Below are positions 10,067-20,387 of a stretch of 42,769 nucleotides of DNA, piece by piece. Source of the DNA: Chara braunii (lineage: Eukaryota > Streptophyta > Charophyceae > Charales > Characeae); assembly GCA_003427395.1 (NCBI GenBank), contig BFEA01000151.1:2468615-2511383 (forward strand). Reading direction: 5' to 3'. The position numbers and the translations under genes are program-made. A model generated the notes under the pieces. The model did no database searches and had not been told where the DNA came from. It was given only the letters and a program-made list of their open reading frames with translations. Position 1 is the stretch's first letter. Each line of letters begins with the position of its first letter.

Positions 10067-11054
10067 AAAAAAAAAAAAAAAAAAACACAAATTACTCCAT
10101 TCGAGGCGATATCATATTTTGAAACAAAACGGAACAAAACACAACACACACAAATGATGCAGTTAGCCAGGGAGCCAAAAACATCACCTCTGGAGGCACT
10201 TCCCCCATTGACTCCTCGATCAAATTCTCCTCCCTCAGGTGCTCATCCAGCATCTCGTCGAATGAGAAAGATGCCGCCATTGCTCAGTAGCTCCACGTCA
10301 GATCCCACTCCGGTGTGCACCTTAGCGAAACTCTCGTCGGTGCTGTAATCAACGGTAACGTAAGGGCCGCCTCACACGTCAAAGTGGCACCAGGGTTACT
10401 CGAAAATCGTGCTAATGAGCACGTCACCAATACACACGCTTTTAGACTAACAATCGTCCTGTCCTCTCCGTAGCCCGCAGGAATGTGGAAGCGTTGTTCA
10501 ATCCACAAGGGCTGACCACTCATCATGCTGCGACCGTCGGCAGTACCCCGGGGGGGCTTATCGCGGTGACGATAACTCTCCTTGGTGCGCTACTGCCCGG
10601 CCCAAATTACTGAGGATTAGGAGTGACCGGTTTAGCAATAATATAGTCAGACGGTTCTCGTTTCTACTCCGTAGCGTGCTTCAGACCCTAATCGTCGGAC
10701 CAGGTTTGATCGTCCGATTAGACTTGTCTATCTATGACAGGTTTTCTTGATGCGAACTAGAAAATATAATTATGAGTCCAGAATGGAATCCCTCGGACAA
10801 ACCCCCCTTCTTTTTGCAGGTATTCCTTATTACCCAGGGTAAGTTTCTCGATGCTCATGAATTCCCGCCCATATGGGACCGTACCCAAAGGACCAACCCC
10901 GGGCTCGTTTCTATTATTTACTCTTTATTTATTTTTTACTATTATTTTTCATTTCTCATTTTTTATATTTCATTCTCATTGTTTCTTACTCAGCACATAA
11001 TTCCAATTTCCACTTATTATTTTATTTTATTACTACTCTCAAAGTCAATCGTAA

Positions 11055-11058
<4 letters not shown>
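10067..11058. other. A-run then unique-looking sequence, no recognisable gene
   Basis: An A-run near 10067-10085 could be the tail of an unrecognised retroelement. The following kilobase has only short frames on both strands with no family resemblance. From about 10910 it becomes very T-rich before the GT microsatellite. Confidence 0.4.

Positions 11059-11103
<45 letters not shown>
11059..11103. repeat. (GT)n microsatellite followed by a G-rich run and a gap
   Basis: About 22 GT units are followed by GATCAGGTGGGGGTGGGGGGGG and then the assembly gap. The order GT-run, GATC, G-run matches the microsatellite at 8115-8182, so the two may derive from one element. The G-run probably caused the gap. 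Confidence 0.9.
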
Positions 11104-11104
<1 letters not shown>

Positions 11105-11124
11105 TCAGGTGGGGGTGGGGGGGG

Positions 11125-11361
11125 NNNNNNNNNNNNNNNNNNNNNNNNNNNNNNNNNNNNNNNNNNNNNNNNNNNNNNNNNNNNNNNNNNNNNNNNNNNN
11201 NNNNNNNNNNNNNNNNNNNNNNNNNNNNNNNNNNNNNNNNNNNNNNNNNNNNNNNNNNNNNNNNNNNNNNNNNNNNNNNNNNNNNNNNNNNNNNNNNNNN
11301 NNNNNNNNNNNNNNNNNNNNNNNNNNNNNNNNNNNNNNNNNNNNNNNNNNNNNNNNNNNNN
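11125..11361. other. Assembly gap (237 N)
   Basis: All bases are N. Translated frames spanning it are meaningless. The gap is flanked by a G-run on the left and a C-run on the right. Confidence 1.
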
Positions 11362-13339
11362 CCCCCCCATTTTTGAAGTTTTTATGTTTTTTTTTTTGCA
11401 AGGGGGTAGGGGAGCCCCCCCCGACTCGAAACATGCTCCCCGCTCCCCGTTCCTAAACCCCCCTTCCCGATCGGCCACGGCCGCGGCCAAAAGTTCTCGG
11501 CCGGAGCGGCCACGGCCAGGGGGGTCTCAGCCACGGCCACAACCAAACTCGGCCGCGGCCAGGGGGGAACATAGATGCCGGGGAAATGGGCAGCTGTGGA
11601 CAGCGCATGGCGGGAGTATCAGTGGGCGGAGATGCGCGAAGGAAGAGGGTGCGGCGCATGGCGATGGAGGGCGATGGGGAATAGCAGTAAACAGAGAGGT
11701 GGGTGGTGATGGAGGATACGTTGCATGGTGACGAAGGGTGATAAGGAACAGCGGCGGGTAGAGAAGCGCGACGAAGGGTGATGCAGCGGCGGCTGAGGCG
11801 GGGGGTCCGGGGTGAGGATGGTTGGCTAATTTTTCATGCTCTGCCGTGACGTGCTGCATGGAAGGACGCGAAGATGTTGAGAGTTCACCATCGTCTGCTA
11901 CTTCGCTTCGCTGGGGGAGTCGTCATCGACTGTCGGACACTCGTATAGATGTTTTTCTTGATGATATGCGAGGAGGGTAAAATCTCGAGAGGGGCAACCG
12001 AATGGTGCTGGTAATGAGGTCTTTTCTCCCTTTTTCTTCAACAAGGTAAGTGGTAGGGATAATCGCTTGAACCCCCTGTGGCGCTTTGCTAACAGGTTTG
12101 GTGAAGTGGAGTCACACCATTTTCCTGGTTTTCTTTTGGGAAACGAAAGATGGCCGATTCAAGTCTTCGGTGCTGGCGTTGCTTAGAGCCTGGGTGCTAG
12201 CGGTGGGAGGTGGTTCTCCTCCCCCGAAGATGCTGGGGTAGGGTTTGAGGGAGTTGTGGTAAGTTGGGGCTGTTGAAGAAAAAGGGGGAGAGGAATTAGT
12301 TGGAGAATTGTTGCTCTTATCGCTATTAGGCCGGACGATGAGTTTGTCTGTGTTGATGACAATACTGATTTCGTTCTCATGATTAGTTAATCTAGTTTTG
12401 AAATTATGGAAAACTTGCCTAGTGTTGAGTCCTAATTAGGGCAGCTGATGGTATATCTCATTGACACTGTATAGTTTGATTATCGATTTGATTTCTCTGC
12501 TTTATAATTCCTGTTAATGGTCTGAGGGATCTCTTAAAACTATCATTCTCATGATTTACGGTCCGAGCGATTTCTGGATATTCTTTCTAAATGATGATGA
12601 TCTGATTTAGTTTTCTGATGGTGGTCCGTTATGATAATATGACTTCTTGAAAATAATCTCTCAAACTCTTTCGTCCCATACATCTTTGCTAAACATTTCT
12701 CAAACCACGGCTTGGGAATCTGATTTGAAAATCCTTTATGGATATCTAAACATAAATTTTGTATATAATTTCTCGTGAATCCTTGCATTCAATAGTTTTC
12801 CTTATCATTGATCCTATGGTTTTGATTTCTTCTTGATTTCTGATACAACCTCGTTTTCATCTCTGATGCCTGAAAGTAGGCTTCTGAGGTTTTTTCACAA
12901 CCCTATGGTTGCTAATCATAACACCGTGTGTTAAATTTTGATTCAGATTGGCTTTCTCTGTTTGCTAATTTCAACTTCCTGGTCTTGAGGGGTGCACTTG
13001 TGGCTTGCTGTGTATATCTGGGGTCTTCCTTGAGGGTTGGAGCCTCCCCCCGCAAGAGTTTCACAAGGTGTGAGGTGTTATTCTTTGGAGGGGGGAGGCG
13101 GTAGTGGGGGATTGTTATCTCTTAGCCGGACTGATTTAGGGTCGGATCAGTACTGGCGGGTGGGGAGAGAAGGCAAGGGGGGTGGGGCGGCTTATAGTAG
13201 CGTGCTAGGATTTTGTTCTTCGAGGGAAGGAGTGACTTCGATGGCTACACAGCGAGCCGAAGGGGGGGGGAAGCTAGATTTGAAGGAAGGATGAGGTAGT
13301 AAGGGGTCTACGGAAAGGGTTGCTGGTTAGGGTAAGTAG
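11362..13339. other. GC-rich then AT-rich sequence, no supported gene
   Basis: 11430-11570 is rich in GGCC motifs (repeated GGCCACGGCC and GGCCGCGGCC) and is locally self-complementary. 11580-12380 has G-rich open frames that I regard as composition effects. 12390-13000 is AT-rich with scattered TGATGA and CTGA words, but no convincing C/D snoRNA layout. A plus-strand frame at 13037-13294 (85 codons, Gly and Ser rich) has no recognised domain. Confidence 0.4.
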
Positions 13340-14060
13340 GTTAGAAGGACGATGCTGGGACGACACAGGCCGGTGCTGGAGCTTTTGCTCTGTGACCCAG
13401 GGGGAGCTTGAGGCCTAGGGAGTTATGCCGAGGGTGGAAGGCATAACCAGATCATCCGACATAGTTGGCGTCAGGGTATTGACCCTGTAACCTGTTTAGG
13501 GGCTCGCCGCTAAGGAAATTGTCGAGGGAGGAAGGCACTTCCTATCCGTCAGAGCTAGGTTGATCGGTACTGGGGAGGGTTGTGGTGCCCTGTTACCCTA
13601 GCAGAAGGAGGTATGAGATCAAGTGAGTTCTGGTACGAGGACCGAAAGCCTGGACCGACGCCCCATCTGTTGGAAGGGGAATCTGGGATATTAGGTAGAT
13701 TTAGTCTTGTCCCCCCCCCTTTGATATTTTTCTAAAGTTTTCGGGCACTTGGTGGTCCTATGCATGCTTGCAGGACTTTGGAATCCCTACTAACTTGTCT
13801 TAAGTGGCTTCAATACTGTTATACTCAGAGATCTACGGTTGTTCGAGGGCAGAACGACGCTGACCGGTGCTGGGGTGTTGCCCTGTAACCGCGATGCAGG
13901 AGCGTGAGGTCTGGTAGAGAGATCTGGGGAGGTTTTGGGGTGGGCCTTCCACGGGACAACCAAAGGTGTTGTCGAGAAGACGCTGGTCGGAGCCGAGGTG
14001 AGTCGCGTTGCCCTGTAACGCAGTAGAAATTGGAGGTGTGAGACCTAGAAGAGATTGGCA
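13340..14060 (+). repeat. Degenerate repeats with two conserved-loop hairpin types
   Basis: A diffuse unit containing GGTGCTGG and GCCCTGTAACC recurs near 13370, 13480, 13570, 13875 and 13990. Two hairpins share the loop GAGGGWGGAA: 13422-13447 (GTTATGCC/GGCATAAC) and 13513-13543, where a different, slightly bulged stem closes the same loop. A second loop, GCCCTGT, is closed by GCGTT/AACGC at 14005-14021, by GTT/AAC at 13877-13889 and by GGT/ACC near 13584-13597. No coding sequence is supported. Confidence 0.6.
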
Positions 14061-14220
14061 GGGAGTATGACAATTTTGAAGAATGTTGGATGGTTTGTGT
14101 GGGATTTCGAGGTCGTTGGAACAATTGTAGGACCCCTGGGGCCTATTCTCAAGCTTCTGGAATGACGGTAAGGGTTCTTACGTACCTGAAAACGAAGAAT
14201 TAGGTGAGTGGGAGAAGTTG

Positions 14221-14590
14221 GTGGGTTATCACGCGTCCTAACAGTGAGGGGGGCAGCTGCTAGGATGGGAGTCTGGCATAGCAACAACAGAGATGGTGGC
14301 TCCGCTGCAGTCAGTCTTTTCGGAGTAAGGTAAAGTGAATTGATGGGGGTTTTTCCAAGTCGTTTCTGAATTTTGCCTAATCATGAAGTTGTCATAGACA
14401 GGTCTGGAAAAAAAGAAGATGGTGGGTTATCATGCGTCCTATCAGTGAGGGGGCTAGCTGGTAGGATGGGAGGATGGTATAGAAGCAGCAGAGATGGTGG
14501 CTCCGCTGTAGTCAGTCTTGCCGGAGTGAGGTCAGAGGATTGATGGGGGTTCTTCTGAGTCGTTTCTGAATTTTGCCTAATCATGGAGTT
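14221..14590. repeat. Tandem duplication, period about 200 bp
   Basis: Copy 1 starts GTGGGTTATCACGCGTCC at 14221 and copy 2 starts GTGGGTTATCATGCGTCC at 14422. Both contain GAGATGGTGGCTCCGCTG and end with CTGAATTTTGCCTAATCATG (14366 and about 14566). They differ by some 10-15 percent by eye. No coding content is recognised. Confidence 0.9.
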
Positions 14591-14631
14591 ATTGTAGATA
14601 TGTTTGAAGTAGCTCCAATTTCTCTGAACCA

Positions 14632-14922
14632 AGCCGGGTAATGGCCCCTGTATCTCAATTTTCAAAATTTCATTCTTAGGCCAATTGGATTTTTCTAGTA
14701 AGTTCCTAGTCTCAGTTTCATGGAATTTTCGGATGAGTTTTCAAAATGTGCTCGTAATGGGACGTTGGGCTCGGTTCCCAATTCGTGTCAATTTGTGAGG
14801 ATATGGTTGTATCTGTGGGACGCTGGACCCGGTTTTCAGCAAGTGCTTCTCCCCACCAATAGATGGAGCTTGGTTTAAAAAAAAAAAANTTGGTTTAAAA
14901 AAAAAAAAAAAAAAAAAAAAAA
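14632..14922 (+). repeat. Retroelement 3' end: hairpin cassette plus poly(A)
   Basis: The plus strand holds AGCCGGGTAATGGCCCC (14634), also found twice in the LINE-C 3' region. Next come a divergent hairpin at 14759-14780 and the cassette at 14817-14869: a GCTG/CAGC hairpin around CCCGGTT, then CTCC/GGAG around CCACCAATAGAT. It ends in TTGGTTT and an A-run. The A-run is broken by one N at 14889 and the words TTGGTTTAAAA are repeated across it, so the tail was assembled twice. It may be a LINE 3' UTR fragment or a SINE sharing that tail. No ORF is associated. Confidence 0.65.
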
Positions 14923-14938
14923 GGTGGAAAGCCCAAAC

Positions 14939-15796
14939 ATGGTATCGTACGTTCCAAGAGTGCAGGTCATTACCGATTGGATGCTCAGGAAGAGAACTGA
15001 CTTCATTGAGCTCACCGGGACAACCTACAGAACTGACTTCCAGCCTTGGCTAATGCGGGCGGAGATACGAGATTGAAGGCAACTCATCAATTTAGATACG
15101 TTCTGGGTTGTGGCCATGGGAGTACCCCTAGACGAGATGCATTTTCTCCACGTCCATGTGGAAAAGGCAATTGGAAAAGTGTTAAAGCAACATAAACCGG
15201 AAGCGGATGATTCTGACCCGAAGCTGGTGAATCTGAGGTTCGATATCGACCCGACGCAAAGAGCTAATATGAAGGACAAAATCACCGTTCAAACTTGCCA
15301 AAGCGATATGTTGGAGGTTAAACTTGCAGACGCAGATACTGCATCGTGCAAAAGTTGTCGAACCTTTTTTCATACAGAGCTCACTTGTAGAAGAACCGAT
15401 CGGCGCAACCAAGGAGAATCACATTCGAATCCGCATCAGGCATCATCTGCACCAAGGGTCGCTGAACCTCGTCCAGGGTATGTCGGCCCATTAAGGGCAC
15501 CTGGAGTTTCGATAGAGCAAGTTTCACCACCGAGTCAGCAAACGGTTGCGAGTTCCAACCTTCCAGGTGGCGCGTTGATCCGGTCAAATCCTACTTTCTC
15601 ACCAGGAGTCATCCCGGTCCACCCTACGACTGACACGGTGTCGAGCGCATCGGTCCAGCACAAACGGGGCGGGACCCTCCCAGGCACGTCACGCAGGAGT
15701 TGGTCTATTTCTCATCGCGATACACATGGAGCTTATGCAAGTTGTTCCAGCCGAGTACGCCAGCCATACCTCTCGCGAGCCCCTACGACAGGATAG
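14939..15796 (+). pseudogene. LINE-E ORF1 fragment: DUF4283-like domain with CCHC knuckle
   Basis: An ATG at 14939 opens a frame that stays in phase to 15796 apart from one TGA at 15074-15076. The block INLDTFWVVAMGVPLDEMHF followed by KAIGKVL matches the FWV-x-x-x-GLPL signature of DUF4283-like domains in plant L1 ORF1 proteins. It is followed by a textbook zinc knuckle, CKSCRTFFHTELTC (C-x2-C-x4-H-x4-C), coded near 15345-15390. The rest is Pro, Ser and Gly rich. The last 30 or so codons, from about 15700, lie in repeat F and are not LINE sequence. It begins only 17 bases after the poly(A) of another element. ORF1 of LINE-D begins abruptly at 23005 and resembles the missing second half. Confidence 0.7.
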
Positions 15797-16440
15797 GGCC
15801 TACGCGAGGCGCGACTTACCTCCACCTTACGGGAGTTGTCACCTCCCTTCGATGGGCGTATCCCCACCGAGCTACAAGTCCACAGTATGAAAGCTAATCA
15901 GTTGCAATCGCAGAGGTGGACCAGCCGAGGGCGTTTCTCGTTCGCTGTAACATAGGGGGTATGCTCGGTCTTACACCTCAGTCGGACCCGCACGCGAACC
16001 GACGCACTGGGGGATTGAAGTCCCAAGCGCGGGTCGTTGTCAGTCAATTAGGACGTACTCTACTCACCACGCGTTACACCACACCACATACACACACACG
16101 ACACAACACAAACAACACAACAACACTCCTAGTCCATTCTGTAGTGATCCCATAACCTTCCGATGCGGAAAATCGGATAGGCGACGCGCGCGAGACTTAG
16201 TGGCAAATCACGCGGACGCAAGACTAACTCACATCGACTCGCAATGCACGCATACGCAAGCAGTCGCAATGATGGCGTACTATGTAGTACCCATACTCAT
16301 GCGGTCCTCGTTAACCTCGAGGGTCGCATTCGACACTCAAGTGTCGGCTGACACGCGCCTTGAGGGGTTTATCTCTCGACGTTGGACAATCGCCATGTGC
16401 GGTTGAGAACCACACCCTCTTCTGCACCTTGCGGAGAGTG
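15725..16440 (+). repeat. Repeat F, copy 1
   Basis: This stretch matches the reverse complement of 30950-31700 over several blocks. Examples are CCCCTACGACAGGATAGGG, GGTGGACCAGCCGAGGGCG, TTTCTCGTTCGCTGTA and GGTACCCATA-like words near 16290. Short frames are conserved between the copies, but with frameshifts. I do not recognise a protein. Candidates are an LTR, a solo LTR or a non-autonomous element. GC-rich and CpG-rich compared with the AT-rich DNA that follows. Confidence 0.7.
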
Positions 16441-17022
16441 GGTGGTACACAGGTTCATACCTGTGGTGACAATCGTCTCTTATCGCCCTAGAGACCAGCT
16501 CCATCATTCAGGGGCTGGAGAAAAATCGAGGGGTTTTGACTTTGACGGCTACCACGGACTACAACGTCTAACTATAAAAACTTTAAAAAGCAAAGGATAA
16601 CAGGGGATCTCCCTTTTCTCTCAAAAACATAATTTGTTTAACCCTAACTATCGGTCACAGTAGGTCGCGCGAAACACTCAAGACATATGTATTTATATAT
16701 ATACAGAGAGTTATAAATATGTGACGATCACTTTTCACAATCATAGCGGAACTTTTCCCAGCCATATATAAGTATGTGATAGCAGACCGTCAAATCCAAA
16801 ATCCGAACCACCAAACATACATGCAATCACATCAAAGATTCAACCGAAAGTTCATACACTACACGAGATCAACTTCAACCATTCTCTGCACTCACACCCC
16901 TCACTTTAGCCATACAAACCTCAACCTTAACTCACCCTTCCAACAATAAAATACTCAGTACCTTTGTTAAATGGTTATTCAATAAAGTCCGGGCGAAAAC
17001 ACAACAAAACAGTTCAAATCAC
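16441..17022. other. AT-rich sequence, no gene seen
   Basis: Contains TATA-like words (TTTATATATATACAG near 16691 and CCATATATAAG near 16763) that could be a promoter of an unrecognised element, but no linked transcript feature. Frames are short. Confidence 0.35.
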
Positions 17023-17198
17023 AAGGCTAAAGCCTTTAGGTTGAGTGGCAAGAGTGGATTGGAGTTGAGTCGTAAACCGATGAATCGGCAACCGACCTGT
17101 TATCAGTGATAACATAAGATAATCCTTGTGGGATTAAACTGAATCTAGTCTCAATCTTGAATCAAACGATCAAGAGGACATGTAACACAAGACATGTC
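17023..17198. repeat. Cluster of six short inverted repeats
   Basis: Six perfect small inverted repeats follow one another: AAGGCT/AGCCTT (17023-17036), CCGAT/ATCGG (17077-17088), GTTATC/GATAAC (17099-17113), TAATCC/GGATTA (17120-17136), TCTTGA/TCAAGA (17155-17175) and GACATGT/ACATGTC (17177-17198). Their loops are short and not alike. The density is higher than I would expect by chance, but this needs a shuffle test. Confidence 0.6.
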
Positions 17199-17398
17199 AA
17201 TCCCCAAGTTAAATCTATAAGTCCATGAAAAATAATCTTCATATCACAATCTCACTTAAGGTTCTCCTAAAAACTAAGTCTAAGACTACCTCTAAGTCAG
17301 TGTCCAAAGAAAAGGCAGATCCTTGGCGAAATTTCCTCTATATAGAGTGGATTGTCAGAATCGCCACCTGTCAAAATATAATCTATCTCCTTTAAAGT

Positions 17399-17890
17399 AA
17401 GAAAATTTCAGCAGTGCTTCCCATAGGAAAAGTGTCTTTTCAAAATTTATACTAGCTCGAATATAAAAATTGAAGTATTGTCTAACTCTTGGAAAGTCAA
17501 ATTTTGTCTAACTCCCTGAATTAGTAAAATTTAGGGCAACACTCTGAAAAACAACTCCCTGAATTAGTAAAATTTAGTAAAATTTTGTCTAACTCCCTGA
17601 ATTAGTAAAATTTAGAAAAGTATTATTCCAAGATTTATACAAAGCTAAGTTCAGAATCTAATAAGGCCCTTGACTTCTCAAGATCCAATTTTGTCTAACT
17701 CCTTGATTTAGCAAAAAATTGGGCATCACTCCCTTTAGAAAAGAATACTTCCCAGATTTTTATTAAGCCATATATAAAGTTTAGACAAACTGAACTTTGA
17801 GAAGTCAAAATTCGACTAACTCCTTGGATTTGCAGAAATTTCGGCAGCGCTTCCCATAAAGAGAGTAGCTTACCAAGATTTATACAAAGT
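17399..17890. repeat. Degenerate tandem repeats of about 100 bp
   Basis: Recurring words are TCTAACTCCYTGAATTAGTAAAATTT (in pieces), TTTCGGCAGCGCTTCCCATA (17838) with its variant at 17405, and CCAAGATTTATACAAAG (17629, 17874). Four to five units can be made out. From memory, similar GGCAG-TTCCC words occur in non-coding arrays inside plant Ty3/gypsy elements; this is recall and unverified. No coding frame. Confidence 0.65.
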
Positions 17891-18229
17891 CAAGTATATA
17901 AAAAAATGATCCCAGAAAATACGAAAATTGACCTAAATAAAAAGAAGTTAGCCCAAAATATGCAAGAATTGAAACTTGACCTAAGTAAAAAAAAGTCAGC
18001 CCAAAATATGCAGGAATTGAAACTAACTCCTATGGCTTTAGCACTTGACGAACATCTAAAGCAACTACCTGTCAACTGAAACTCAGACCAAGTAGTAATC
18101 TCACTCAATCATATGCAAGGTCAAACCACAAAGGTAAGTACTCTCACCAGCCCAAAGTCAATCTTATCAAACAATAGTCCATAGTCCTTCAATGATTTAT
18201 CCCTTTATACCCAGCTTACATGAGGCATA

Positions 18230-18957
18230 AAGCTAGACCACCCAAACTTATGAAACATGTCTAGCTTAGCCATTGAATATACACAAACACAGGGCACTAC
18301 AACTTTTCTCTTCTTTAGGCATATGACTATGGCGCCCTAGTCGCCCTGAACTGTTTAAGTATCCAAGTTTTATATATTTATCTGCACTTAGTCTTTTAAG
18401 GTAGCATACGACTGAACTGATCATCTTTAGCTCGAGGTTCAACCTGTTCCTTCTTACCACAAGTTTATTTTTAGTTAATACTCTCTTCAGTTTGTGATAA
18501 GCTATAGTCAGACCACCCAAACTTATGGGATAGTGTCTGACTAGCCTGTTCATAGGTAAAATAATAATAAAATATAGTCAAGTTATAACCTTTTGGTTCC
18601 AACATGTGCGTGGCATTCGACCGAGACCACCCAAACTTATGGAACATGTCTGATCCTCTGCCTGATTCAGTTTTTTTTATGTTAAGACAGAAAGAGGCTG
18701 AGTCACCCAAACTTATGGAACATGCTAAGACCTCCTCGTTCAAAACCAAAAGAAACTGAGAAAACCTAAAATAAGCAAGGCACCCAAGCCACCCAAACTT
18801 ATGGGACAATGCTTGGTTCCTAAAAACTCAGCCACAAACAACCCTCACAAGTCAAAGCAACCAGACCACCGAAACTTATGGAACATGTATGGTTCTCCAA
18901 ACAACTCAAAAATAAACATAGCACTGGGCCTCCCCAAACTTATGGAGACTTGCCCAA
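18230..18957. repeat. Array of seven hairpins with a conserved loop and changing stems
   Basis: The core CACCCAAACTTATGGAACAT (small variations) occurs at about 18241, 18517, 18629, 18705, 18791, 18868 and 18932. Flanks differ in sequence yet are complementary: AAGCTAGAC/GTCTAGCTT (18230-18267), TAGTCAGAC/GTCTGACTA (18505-18543), GAGGCTGAG/CTAAGACCTC with a bulge (18694-18734), CCAAGC/GCTTGG (18784-18816), AACCAGAC/GTATGGTT with one mismatch (18859-18894) and TGGGC/GCCCA (18925-18956). The copy at 18629 keeps only AGAC/GTCT. Later spacing is 64-112 bp. The minus strand reads the core as HKFGW in several frames, which I take as a by-product. Confidence 0.85.
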
Positions 18958-18959
18958 CC

Positions 18960-20387
18960 TTTGATGAACCCGGTCAGACACAAGCAATATAACCTTCCTC
19001 CCATCCTTCCCCCAGATGCGATCCCACAATCTACTTTCAGTCAAACAATAAAACTGAAACTGAGCTTGCGCAGACATTCCTTTACTTAAGTCTGAATGAC
19101 GTCCTGAAAGTCAATACTGAAAGTCAAAGTAAGAGAGGCAGACAGTATACTTAGTCAAACCGTAATAAGATATACAAATAGGGGTTATAACTGTGTTTAT
19201 AGAAGGACAATGAAACTTTTACCTCTCAGTTCCCTGCCTCCAGACTCCTCCTGAGTTCTGGCAGAGTTCCTGCAATTGGTGGGTTGACTCCCCACAGAGT
19301 TTCGCTGCGGTCCTACGGGTTGCAATCCCGCCTGCCGCCTTCCTCTCGGAACAAGATTAGACTTAGAGTAAGAAGGGCAGAAGGAGGGGTCTCATACTCT
19401 CAAGATACAAGAGAGGGACAAACTCAACTATCAGGAGAGGGCCTTGTAAACTTCATGCGTCTGAGGGCCCCGCAATGATGGTCAGAGTGCACAGCAGCTT
19501 GGGCAAACTCAAGTCAAACCGCTGGCTGTTGACCCTCCGACGACCCTCCAAATTACAGTAGATACCCCCCCCTCGAAGCCATGATGTTGCTTCCTCTGCC
19601 CAGACCATCTATGTAGTCTAGAAAAGTCGCGTTTCAACAAGGCATGCCCGCCATGCTCTTATTCGAAAGTCGTTGTGACACTCTCGCACCGCCTGTAGCA
19701 ACAACAAGACACTAATAGGCTTATCTGATGACGGCCGAATCCTGCGTTAACCGCAGTCCGCAGCATAGCAATAGCGGCAGCCGCAAATTACACAGTGCCC
19801 CACAACAGGCACGACAAATAAAAACCCCGCTTACCCAGTCAGGCACACAACAGTGCCCGTAGCAACCCATATGACAAGGTGTGTCGTAAATTCGGTGGTA
19901 ATAGCAATAGCAAAACGTCGAGCCTCCAAGGGCAACAATTTTCTTGATCACAGGAACTTCAGTGCGGCAGCAGCAATCAGAACATCATAATAAAACACGG
20001 TGCTGGGTGCTGGGTGCCGCAAGCCGAGGGCATAGCCAGGGAGACAGCAACGCTTAGGGGATAGCAACAATCACGCTGGATCTCCGTGGTAAAAGGGACA
20101 CAGCGAAGTAATGGTCAGTGGAAGGGCAGTCACAACAGGCACGACAATAAGGCAATATATGTCGGTGGTTAGCAACTCTGTGTCATAGATTTGCAGCAGT
20201 CTCGTTCGTAACACCAATGTTTAGCAGCAGTGCCGATACACAGGTTGTGCCACATGATCAGTTTACAATGCACACCCACTGCCTGACATTATGGCTCGAC
20301 TTTCGATTCATCTCGCACTGCTTGTCAGCCTCAAACGTGGAACAATAGGAAGGGGCTACTCCCGTCAATAATATGAGCAACGTATTG
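18960..20387. other. No recognisable gene
   Basis: AT-rich to about 19230, then mixed. The words ACAACAGGCACGACAA occur at 19803 and 20133 and GCAACAA-like words are frequent at 19690-20240, so this is probably degenerate repeat sequence. No tRNA primer-binding site or LTR boundary was recognised. Confidence 0.4.

Noticed and set aside
11017-11490. Long frames spanning 11125-11361
   Set aside because: They run through Ns and microsatellite.
12300-12920. C/D box snoRNA cluster (TGATGA and CTGA words)
   Set aside because: Boxes are not in the C-D'-C'-D order with terminal stems and guides; the words are frequent in this AT-rich sequence.
13600-13680. Fragment of large-subunit rRNA or U2 (GTACGAGGACCG, GAGATCAAGTG)
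   Set aside because: Only short words match and the flanks do not align with conserved rRNA or U2 sequence.
18471-18809. Minus-strand frame with repeated HKFGW peptide as a repeat protein
   Set aside because: The peptide comes from the conserved hairpin loop; between loops the frame shifts and has no conserved spacing.
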